Below the pieces are notes generated by a model. It searched no databases and was not told the origin of the DNA. It worked only from the letters and a program-made list of their open reading frames with translations. A stretch of 64,000 bases of DNA from NCBI RefSeq assembly GCF_029227915.1, contig NC_079876.1:38919828-38983827 (forward strand), in the 5' to 3' direction. Every line of letters starts with the position of its first letter. Positions within the stretch are counted from its first letter, which is position 1. The position numbers and the translations under genes are program-made. This DNA comes from Hydractinia symbiolongicarpus. Lineage: Eukaryota; Cnidaria; Hydrozoa; Anthoathecata; Hydractiniidae. Positions 1 to 10,140 of the stretch are shown here, piece after piece.

Positions 1-1014
1 ATGAAAACATTTTGGAAAACTACAAGTCTCATGCGTTGTAGTGGTGAAAAAATAATTTAAGAAATCGTTCGCGAAATGAGTTTACACCCTGGGTTCTTTC
101 TTTGTATACTTTTGACTATACGGGACGAGTCTAGGATTTACGGGAAATCGCAGGTCTTCGTTTGCCGGCGATTAAACCACTTTCATTAAGCCTCTCATCA
201 AAAATGAAAAGATTTCTGAAAACTACAAGTCTCATGCGTTTTAGTGGTGAAAAAATAATTTAAAAAATCGTTCGGGAAATGAGTTTACTCCCTGCGTACT
301 TTCTTTATCTACTTTTGACTATACGGGACGAGTCCGGGATTTACGGGAAATCGCAGGTTTTCGTTTGCCGGCGATTAAACTTCTTTTATTCATCGTCTCA
401 TCAAAAATGAAAACATTTTGAAAACTACAAGTCTCATGCGTTTTAGTGGTGAAAAAATAAATTAAAAAATCGTTAGGGAAATGAGTTTACTCACTGGGTA
501 CTTTCCTTGTATACTTTTGACTATACGGGCCGAGACCGGGATTTACGGGAAATCGCGGATTTTCGTTTGCCGGCGATTAAACTTCTTTTATTCAGCGTCT
601 CATCAAAAATGAAAACATTTTTAAAAACTACAAGTCTCATGCGTTGTAGTGGTGAAAAAATAATTTAGAAAATCGTTCGCGAAATGAGTTTACACCCTGG
701 GTTCTTTCTTTGTATACTTTGGACTATACGGGCCGAGTCTGGGATTTACGGGAAATCGCAGGTTTTCGTTTGCCGGCGATTAAACCACTTTCATTAAGCG
801 TCTCATCAAAAATGAAAAGATTTCTGAAAATTACAAGTCTCATGCGTTTTAGTGGTGAAAAAATAATTTAAAAAATCGTTCGGGAAATGAGTTTACTCCC
901 TGGGTACTATCTTTGTATACTTTTGACTATACGGGCCAAGCCCGGGATTTACGGGAAATCGCGGGTTTTCGTTTGGCGGCGATTAAACTTCTTTTATTCA
1001 GCGTCTCGTCAGAA
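1..1014 (+). repeat. Leading monomers, divergent members of the 12-mer domain
   Basis: Five monomers (starts 1, 204, 407, 609, 812). Those at 1 and 609 are of the GCGTTGTAG / TTCGCGAAATG / ACCCTGGGTTC type. Those at 204 and 812 carry the unusual GATTTCTG in place of CATTTTTG. The same pair of types recurs at 2841 and 3044, so this stretch is the end of an earlier HOR copy that differs from the next one by about one monomer. No gene or unique sequence is present. Confidence 0.85.
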
Positions 1015-4000
1015 ATGAAAACATTTTTGAAAACTACAAGTCTTATGAGTTTTAGTGGTGAAAAATTAATTTAAAAAATCGTTCGGGAAATGAGTTTACA
1101 CCCTGGGTACTTTCTTTGTATACTTTTGACTATACGGGCCGAGTCCGGGATTTACGGGAAATCGCAGGTTTTCGTTTGCCGGCGATTAAACTTCTTTTAT
1201 TCAGCGTCTCATCAAAAATGAAAACATTTTTGAAAACTACAAGTCTCATGCGTTTTAGTGGTGAAAAAATAATTTAAAAATTCGTTAGGGAAATGAGTTT
1301 ACTCACTGGGTACTTTCCTTGTATACTTTTGACTATACGGGCCGAGACCGGGATTTACGGGAAATCGCGGATTTTTGTTTGCCGGCGATTAAACTTCTTT
1401 TATTCAGCGTCTCATCAAAAATGAAAACATTTTTAAAAACTACAAGTCTCATGCGTTGTAGTGGTGAAAAAATAATTTAAAAAATCGTTCGGGAAATGAG
1501 TTTACTCCCTGGGTACTTTCTTTGTATACTTTTGACTATACGGGCCGAGTCCGAGATTTACGTGAAATCGCGGGTTTTCGTTTGCCGGCGATTAAACTTC
1601 TTTTATTCAGCGTCTCATCAAAAATGAAAACATTTTTAAAAACTACAAGTCTCATGGGCTTTAGTGGTGAAATAATAATTTAAAAAATCGTTTGAGACAT
1701 TAGTTTACTCCCTGGGTACTTTCTTTGTATACTTTTGACTACACGGGCCGAGTCCGGGATTTACGGGAAATCGCAGGTTTTCGTTTGCCGGCGATTAAAA
1801 TTCTTTTATTCAGCGTCTCATCAAAAATGAAAACATTTTTGAAAACTACAAGTCTCATGCGTTTTAGTGGTGAAATAATAATTTAAAAAATCGTTCGGGA
1901 AATGAGTTTACTCCCTGGGTACTTTCTTTATCTACTTTTGACTATACGGGCAGAGTCCGAGATTTACGGGAAATCGCAGGTTTTCGTTTGCCGGCGATTA
2001 AACTTCTTTTATTCATCGTCTCATCAAAAATGAAAACATTTTGAAAACTACAAGTCTCATGGGTTTTAGTGGTGAAAAAATAAATTAAAAAATCGTTAGG
2101 GAAATGAGTTTACTCACTGGGTACTTTCCTTGTATACTTTTGACTATACGGGCCGAGTCCGGGATTTACGGGAAATCGCAGGTTTTCGTTTGCCGGCGAT
2201 TAAACTTCTTTTATTCAGCGTCTCATCAAAAATGAAAACATTTTGAAAACTACAAGTCTCATGCGTTTTAGTGGTGAAAAAATAAATTTAAAAATCGTTC
2301 GGGAAATGAGTTTACTCCCTGGGTACTATATTTGTATACTTTTGACTATACGGGCCAAGCCCGGGATTTACGGGAAATCGCGGGTTTTCGTTTGGCGGCG
2401 ATTAAACTTCTTTTATTCAGCGTCTCGTCAGAAATGAAAACATTTTTGAAAAGTACAAGTCTTATGCGTTTTAGTGGTGAAAAAATAATTTAAAAAATCG
2501 TTCTGGAAATGAGTTTACGCACAGGGTACTTTCTTTGTACACATTCGACTATACGGGCCAAGCGCGGGATTTTCGGGAAATCGCGGGTTTTCGTTTGCCG
2601 GCGATTAAACCTCTTTCATTAAGCGTCTCATCAAAAATGAAAACATTTTTGAAAACTACAAGTCTCATGCGTTTTAGTGGTGAAAAAAAAATTTGAAAAA
2701 ATCGTTCGGGAAATGAGTTTACTTCCTGGGTACTTTCTTTGTATACATTCGACTATACGGGCCAAGCCTGGGATTAACGGGAAATCGCGGATTTTCGTTT
2801 GCCGGCGATTAAACTTCTTTTATTCAGCGTCTCATCAAAAATGAAAACATTTTTAAAAACTACAAGTCTCATGCGTTGTAGTGGTGAAAAAATAATTTAA
2901 AAAATCGTTCGCGAAATGAGTTTACACCCTGGGTTCTTTCTTCGTATACTTTTGACTATACGGGCCGAGTCTGGGATTTACGGGAAATCGCAGGTTTTCG
3001 TTTGCCGGCGATTAAACCACTTTCATTAAGCGTCTCATCAAAAATGAAAAGATTTCTGAAAACTACAAGTCTCATGCGTTTTAGTGGTGAAAAAATAATT
3101 TAAAAAATCGTTCGGGAAATGAGTTTACTCCCTGGGTACTTTCTTTGTTTACTTTTGACTATACGGGCCGGGGCCGGGATTTACGGGAAATCGCAGGTTT
3201 TCGTTTGCCGGCGATTAAACTTCTTTTATTCAGCGTCTCATCAAAAATGAAAACATTTTGAAAACTACAAGTCTCATGCGTTTTAGTGGTGAAAAAATAA
3301 ATTAAAAAATCGTTCGGGAAATGGGTTTACTCCCTGGGTACTATCTTTGTATACTTTTGACTATACGGGCCAAGCCCCGGATTTACGGGAAATCGCGGGT
3401 TTTCGTTTGGCGGCGATTAAACTTCTTTTATTCAGCGTCTCGTCAGAAATGAAAACATTTTTGAAAACTACAAGTCTTATGCGTTTTAGTGGTGAAAAAA
3501 TAATTTAAAAAATCGTTCGGAAAATGAGTTTACACCCTGGGTACTTTCGTTGTATACTTTTGACTATACGGGCCGAGTCCGGGATTTACGAGAAATCGCA
3601 GGTTTTCGTTTGCCGGCGATTAAACTTCTTTTATTCAGCGTCTCATCAAAAATGAAAACATTTTTGAAAACTACAAGTCTCATGCGTTTTAGTGGTGAAA
3701 AAATAATTTAAAAATTCGTTAGGGAAATGAGTTTACTCACTGGGTACTTTCCTTGTATACTTTTGACTATACAGGCCGAGACCGGGATTTACGGGAAATC
3801 GCGGATTTTTGTTTGCCGGCGATTAAACTTCTTTTATTCAGCGTCTCATCAAAAATGAAAACATTTTTAAAAACTACAAGTCTCATGCGTTGTAGTGGTG
3901 AAAAAATAATTTAAAAAATCGTTCGGGAAATGAGTTTACTCCCTGGGTACTTTCTTTGTATACTTTTGACTATAGGGGCCGAGTCCGAGATTTACGGGAA

Positions 4001-5270
4001 ATCGCGGGTTTTCGTTTGCCGGCGATTAAACTTCTTTTATTCAGCGTCTCATCAAAAATGAAAACATTTTTAAAAACTACAAGTCTCATGGGCTTTAGTG
4101 GTGAAATAATAATTTAAAAAATCGTTTGGGACATTAGTTTACTCCCTGGGTACTTTCTTTGTATACTTTTGACTACACGGGCCGAGTCCGGGATTTACGG
4201 GAAATCGCAGGTTTTCGTTTGCCGGCGATTAAAATTCTTTTATTCAGCGTCTCATCAAAAATGAAAACATTTTTGAAAACTACAAGTCTCATGGGCTTTA
4301 GTGGTGAAATAATAATTTAAAAAATCGTTCGGGAAATGAGTTTACTCCCTGGGTACTTTCTTTATCTACTTTTGACTATACGGGCCGAGTCCGAGATTTA
4401 CGGGAAATCGCAGGTTTTCGTTTGCCGGCGATTAAACTTCTTTTATTCATCGTCTCATCAAAAATGAAAACATTTTGAAAACTACAAGTCTCATGGGTTT
4501 TTGTGGTGAAAAAATAAATTAAAAAATCGTTAGGGAAATGAGTTTACTCACTGGGTACTTTCCTTGTATACTTTTGACTATACGGGCCGAGTCCGGGATT
4601 TACGGGAAATCGCAGGTTTTCGTTTGCCGGCGATTAAACTTCTTTTATTCAGCGTCTCATCAAAAATGAAAACATTTTGAAAACTACAAGTCTCATGCGT
4701 TTTAGTGGTGAAAAAATAAATTAAAAAATCGTTCGGGAAATGAGTTTACTCACTGGGTACTATATTTGTATACTTTTGACTATACGGGCCAAGCCCGGGA
4801 TTTACGGGAAATCGCGGGTTTTCGTTTGGCGGCGATTAAACTTCTTTTATTCAGCGTCTCGTCAGAAATGAAAACATTTTTGAAAACTACAAGTTTTATG
4901 CGTTTTAGTGGTGAAAAAATAATTTAAAAAATCGTTCTGGAAATGAGTTTACGCACATGGTACTTTCTTTGTACACATTTGACTATACGGGCCAAGCGCA
5001 GGATTTTCGGGAAATCGCGGGTTTTCGTTTGCCGGCGATTAAACCTCTTTCATTAAGCGTCTCATCAAAAATGAAAACATTTTTGAAAACTACAAGTCTC
5101 ATGCGTTTTAGTGGTGAAAAAAAAATTTAAAAAATCGTTCGGGAAATGAGTTTACTTCCTGGGTACTTTCTTTGTATACATTCGACTATACGGGCCAAGC
5201 CCGGGATTTACGGGAAATCGCGGGATTTCGTTTGCCGGCGACTAAACTCTTTTATTAAGCGTCTCATCAA
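1015..5270 (+). repeat. 12-monomer higher-order repeat, period about 2434 bp
   Basis: Diagnostic variants recur at a 2434-bp offset. CATCGTCTC (in place of CAGCGTCTC) near 2014 recurs near 4448, GTTTGGCGGCG near 974 recurs near 3408 and that near 2394 recurs near 4826, and GGACATTAG near 1695 recurs near 4129. One copy runs 1015-3448 and the second starts at 3449 and stays in register to about 5270, where monomer types change. Within the unit, monomers differ from one another far more than corresponding monomers differ between copies, which defines an HOR. Noncoding. Confidence 0.85.
1212..1233. other. 9-bp-arm inverted repeat in the satellite monomer (representative)
   Basis: Arms TCAAAAATG and CATTTTTGA are exact reverse complements around an AAAA spacer, a 22-bp dyad spanning the chosen monomer boundary. 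It recurs in every monomer. Variants with CATTTTTAA keep a 7-bp perfect stem, and those with CATTTTGA carry a one-base bulge. Short dyads of this kind can extrude as hairpins or cruciforms, a property reported for centromeric satellites; any function here is inferred. Confidence 0.85.
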
Positions 5271-5881
5271 AAATGAAAACATTTTTAAAAACTACAAGTC
5301 TCATGGGCTTTAGTGGTGAAATAATAATTTAAAAAATCGTTCGGGAAATGGGTTTACACCCCGGGTACTTTCTTTGTATACTTTTGACTATACAAGCCGA
5401 GTCCGGGATTTACGGGAAATCGCAGGTTTTCGTTTGCCGGCCATTAAACTTCTTTTATTCAGCGTCTCATCAAAAATGAAAACATTTTTGAAAACTACAA
5501 GTCTCATGCGTTTTAGTGGTGAAAAAATAATTTAAAAAATCGTTCGGGAAATGAGTTTACACCCTGGGTACTTTCTTTGTATACTTTTGACTATACGGGT
5601 CAAGTCCGGGATTTACGGGAAATCGCAGGTTTTCGTTTGCCGGCGATTAAACTTCTTTTATTCAGCGTCTCATCAAAAATGAAAACATTTTTAAAAACTA
5701 CAAGTCTCATGCGTTTTAGTGGTGAAAAAATAATTAAAAAAATCGTTCGGGAAATGAGTTTACAGCCTGGGTACTTTCTTTGTATGCTTTTGACTATACG
5801 GGCCGAGTCCGGGATTTACGGGAAATCGCAGGTTTTCGTTTGCCAGCGATTAAACTTCTTTTATTCAGCGTCTCATCAAAA
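5271..5881 (+). repeat. Junction monomers between the 12-mer and 4-mer domains
   Basis: Three monomers that do not continue the 2434-bp register. The middle of this stretch has TTTAAAAAAATCG-type variants that by chance leave the longest forward reading frame of the window open (102 codons, 5577-5885). That frame crosses a monomer boundary, has no counterpart in neighbouring units and is not considered a gene. Confidence 0.75.
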
Positions 5882-7505
5882 ATGAAAACATTTTTGAAAA
5901 CTACAAGTCTCATGCGTTTTAGTGGTGAAAAAATAATTTAAAAATTCGTTAGGGAAATGAGTTTACTCACTGGGTACTTTCCTTGTATACTTTTGACTAT
6001 ACGAGCCGAGACCGGGATTTACGGGAAATTGCGGATTTTTGTTTGCCGGCGATTAAACTTCTTTTATTCAGCGTCTCATCAAAAATAAAAACATTTTTAA
6101 AAACTACAAGTCTCATGCGTTGTAGTGGTGAAAAAATAATTTAAAAAATCGTTCGGGAAATGAGTTTACTCCCTGGGTATTTTCTTTGTATACTTTTGAC
6201 TATACGGGCCGAGTCCGAGATTTACGGGAAATCGCGGGTTTTCGTTTGCCGGCGATTAAACTTCTTTTATTCAGCGTCTCATCAAAAATGAAAACATTTT
6301 TAAAAACTACAAGTCTCATGGGCTTTAGTGGTGAAATAATAATTTAAAAAATCGTTTGGGAAATTAGTTTACTCCCTTGGTACTTTCTTTGTATACTTTT
6401 GACTACACGGGCCGAGTCCGGGATTTACGGGAAATCGCAGGTTTTCGTTTGCCGGCGATTAAAATTCTTTTATTCAGCGTCTCATCAAAAATGAAAACAT
6501 TTTTGAAAACTACAAGTCTCATGCGTTTTAGTGGTGAAAAAATAAATTAAAAAATCGTTCGGGAAATGAGTTTACTCCCTGGGTACTATCTTTGTATACT
6601 TTTGACTATACGGGCCAAGCCCGGGATTTACGGGAAATCGCGGGTTTTCGTTTGCCGGCGATTAAACTTCTTTTATTCAGCGTCTCATCAAAAATGAAAA
6701 CATTTTGGAAAACTACAAGTCACATGCGTTTTAGTGGTGAAAAAATAATTTAAAAATTCGTTAGGGAAATGAGTTTAGTCACTGGGTACTTTCCTTGTAT
6801 ACTTTTGACTATACGGGCCGAGACCGGGATTTACGGGAAATCGCGGATTTTTGTTTGCCGGCGATTAAACTTCTTTTATTCAGCGTCTCATCAAAAATGA
6901 AAACATTTTTAAAAACTACAAGTCTCATGCGTTGTAGTGGTGAAAAAATCATTTAAGAAATCGTTCGGGAAATGAGTTTACTCCCTGGGTACTTTCTTTG
7001 TATACTTTTGACTATACGGGCCGAGTCCGAGATTTACGGGAAATCTCGGGTTTTCGTTTGCTGGCGATTAAACTTCTTTTATTCAGCGTCTCATCAAAAA
7101 TGAAAACATTTTTAAAAACTACAAGTCTCATGGGCTTTAGTGGTGAAATAATAATTTAAAAAATCGTTTGGGAAATTAGTTTACTCCCTTGGTACTTTCT
7201 TTGTATACTTTTGACTACACGGGCCGAGTCCGGGATTTACGGGAAATCGCAGGTTTTCGTTTGCCGGCGATTAAAAATCTTTTATTCAGCGTCTCATCAA
7301 AAATGAAAACATTTTTGAAAACTACAAGTCTCATGCGTTTTAGTGGTGAAAAAATAAATTAAAAAATCGTTCGGGAAATGAGTTTACTCCCTGGGTACTA
7401 TCTTTGTATACTTTTGACTATACGGGCCAAGCCCGGGATTTACGGGAAATTGCGGGTTTTCGTTTGCCGGCGATTAAACCACTTTCATTAAGAGTCTCAT
7501 CAAAA
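5882..7505 (+). repeat. 4-monomer higher-order repeat, two copies of 812 bp
   Basis: Copies 5882-6693 and 6694-7505. In order each holds a TTCGTTAGGG / TCACTGGG monomer, a GCGTTGTAG / GTCCGAGATTT monomer, a GGGCTTTAG / TTTGGGAAATTAG / CCCTTGGTAC monomer, and an AATAAATTAA / TACTATC / CCAAGCCCGG monomer. The CCCTTGGTAC variant (in place of CCCTGGGTAC) marks this local family. A related monomer occurs again near 7710-7800, so amplification reached beyond the two full copies. Confidence 0.83.
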
Positions 7506-8285
7506 ATGAAAACATTTTTGAAAACTACAAATCTCATGCGTTTTAGTGGTGAAAAAAAAATTTAAAAAATCGTTAGGGAAATGAGTTTACTCCCTTGGTA
7601 CTTTCTTTGTATAATTTTGACTACACGGGCCGAGTCCGAGATTTACGGGAAATCGCGGGTTTTCGTTTGCCGGCGATTAAACTTCTTTTATTCAGCGTCT
7701 CATCAAAAATGAAAACATTTTTAAAAACTACAAGTCTCATGGGCTTTAGTGGTGAAATAATAATTTAAAAAATCGTTTGGAAATTAGTTTACTCCCTTGG
7801 TACTTTCTTTGTATACTTTTGACTACACGGGCCGAGTCCGGGATTTACGGAAAATCGCAGGTTTTCGTTTCCCGGCGATTAAAATTCTTTTATTCAGCGT
7901 CTCATCAAAAATGAAAACATTTTTGAAAACTAGAAATCTCATGCGTTTTAGTGGTGAAAAAAAAATTTAAAAAATCGTTCGGGAAATGAGTTTACTTCCT
8001 GGGTACTTTGTTTGTATACATTCGACTATACGGGCCAAGCCCGGGATTTACGGGAAATCGTGGGATTTCGTTTGCCGGCGATTAAACCTCTTTTATTAAG
8101 CGTCTCATCAAAAATGAAAACATTTTTAAAAACTACAAGTGTCATGGGCTTTAGTGGTGAGATAATAATTTAAAAATTCGTTCGGGAAATGAGTTTACAC
8201 CCCGGGTACTTTGTTTGTATACTTTTGACTATACGGGCCGAGTCCGGGATTTACGGGAAATCGCAGGTTTTCGTTTGCCGGCGAT
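7506..8285 (+). repeat. Mosaic satellite monomers without clear higher-order register
   Basis: About four monomers. The unit at 7506 looks chimeric: its first half matches the AATCTCATGCG / GAAAAAAAAATTT type and its second half the CCCTTGGTAC / GACTACACGG / GTCCGAGATTT type. This is what unequal exchange within a monomer would give. Nothing other than satellite is present. Confidence 0.7.
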
Positions 8286-8622
8286 TAAACTTCTTTTATT
8301 CAGCGTCTCATCAAAAATGAAAACATTTTTGAAAACTACAAGTCTCATGCGTTTTAGTGGTGAAAAAATAATTTAAAAATTCGTTAAGGAAATGAGTTTA
8401 CTCACTGGGTACTTTCCTTGTATATTTTTGACTATACGGGCCGAGACCAGGATTTACGGGAAATCGCGGATTTTCGTTTGCCGGCGATTAAACTTCTTTT
8501 ATTCAGCGTCTCATCAAAAATAAAAACATTTTTAAAAACTACAAGTCTCATGCGTTGTAGTGGTGAAAAAATAATTTAAAAAAACGTTCGGGAAATGAGT
8601 TTACACCCTGGGTACTTTCTTT

Positions 8623-8640
8623 GTATACTTTTGAGTATAC
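8623..8640. other. 7-bp-arm inverted repeat GTATACT / AGTATAC (representative)
   Basis: Arms GTATACT and AGTATAC flank a TTTG spacer. The perfect form is a minority variant (also at 62386-62403). Most monomers have ACTATAC in the right arm, which leaves a stem with one mismatch. The half-site GTATAC is itself palindromic. Confidence 0.75.
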
Positions 8641-9045
8641 GGGCCGAGTCCGGGATTTACGGGAAATCGCAGGTTTTCGTTTGCCGGCGATTAAACTTCT
8701 TTTATTCAGCGTCTCATCAAAAATGAAAACATTTTTGAAAACTACAAGTCTCATGCGTTTTAGTGGTGAAAAAATAATTTAAAAATTCGTTAGGGAAATG
8801 AGTTTACTCACTGGGTACTTTCTTTGTATACATTCGACTATACGGGCCAAGCCCGGGATTTACGGGAAATCGCGGATTTTTGTTTGCCGGCGATTAAACT
8901 TCTTTTACTCAGCGTCTCATCAAAAATGAAAACATTTTTAAAAACTACCAGTCTCATGCGTTGTAGTGGTGAAAAAATAATTTAAAAAATCGTTCGGGAA
9001 ATGAGTTTACTCCCTGGGTACTTTCTTTGTATACTTTTGACTATA

Positions 9046-9079
9046 CGGGCCGAGTCCGGGATTTACGGGAAATCGCGGG
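9046..9079 (+). other. CGGG motifs phased about one helical turn apart (representative)
   Basis: CGGG begins at 9046, 9057, 9066 and 9076, spacings of 11, 9 and 10 bp, inside the GC-rich core of the monomer. The segments CGGGATTTA, CGGGAAATCG and CGGGTTTTCG look like a decayed 10-bp subrepeat. CGGGAAAT also occurs a second time in the same monomer, 71 bp upstream (8995). The arrangement recurs in most monomers. Confidence 0.7.
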
Positions 9080-9736
9080 TTTTCGTTTGCCGGCGATTAA
9101 ACTTCTTTTATTCAGCGTCTCATCAAAAATGAAAACATTTTTAAAAACTACAAGTCTCATGCGTTTTAGTGGTGAAAAAATAATTTAAAAAATCGTTCGG
9201 GAAAAGAGTTTACTCCCTGGGTACTTTCTTTATCTACTTTTGACTATACGGGCCGAGTCCGGGATTTACGGGAAATCGTAGGTTTTCGTTTGCCGGCGAT
9301 TAAACTTCTTTTATTCAGCGTCTCATCAAAAATGAAAACATTTTGAAAACTACAAGTCTCATACGTTTTAGTGGTGAAAAAATAAATTAAAAAATCGTTC
9401 AGGAAATGAGTTTACTCCCTGGGTACTATCTTTGTATACTTTTGACTATACGGGCCGAGTCCGGGATTTACGGGAAATCGCAGGTTTTCGTTTGCCGGCG
9501 ATTAAACTTCTTTTATTCAGCGTCTCATCAAAAATGAAAACATTTTTGAAAACTACAAGTCTCACGCGTTTTAGTGGTGAAAAAATAATTTAAAACTTCG
9601 TTAGGGAAATGAGTTTACTCACTGGGTACTTTTCTTGTATACTTTTGACTATACGGGCCGAGACCGGGATTTACAGGAAATCGCGGATTTTCGTTTGCCG
9701 GCGATTAAACTTCTTTTATTCAGCGTCTCATGAAAA

Positions 9737-10140
9737 ATGAAAACATTTTGAAAACTACAAGTCTCATGCGTTTTAGTGGTGAAAAAATAAATTAAAAAAT
9801 CGTTCGGGAAATGAGTTTACTCCCTGGGTACTATCTTTGTATACTTTTAACTATACGGGCCAAGCCCGGGATTTACGGGAAATCGCGGGTTTTCGTTTGC
9901 CGGCGATTAAACTTCTTTTATTCAGCGTCTCATGAAAAATGAAAACATTTTGAAAACTACAAGTCTCATGCGTTTTAGTGGTGAAAAAATAAATTAAAAA
10001 ATCGTTCGGGAAATGAGTTTACTCCCTGGGTACTATCTTTGTATACTTTTAACTATACGGGCCAAGCACGGGATTTACGGGAAATCGCGGGTTTTCGTTT
10101 GCCGGCGATTAAACTTCTTTTATTCAGCGTCTCATGAAAA
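9737..10140 (+). repeat. Single-monomer tandem doublet, 202 bp each
   Basis: Monomers 9737-9938 and 9939-10140 are identical by eye apart from CCAAGCCCGG versus CCAAGCACGG. Both have the rare CTCATGAAAAATG, CATTTTGAAAAC (one T fewer), AATAAATTAA, TACTATC and TTTTAACTATAC variants. This is a local one-monomer duplication, the shortest homogenisation step seen in the window. The following unit (10141) begins the same way but switches to the TTGGATAC type. Confidence 0.85.

Noticed and set aside
5577-5885. 102-codon forward reading frame, the longest in the window
   Set aside because: It lies wholly in satellite sequence, spans one and a half monomers, depends on one variant that removes a stop, and is absent from the other copies of the repeat. 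No initiation signal or recognisable domain.
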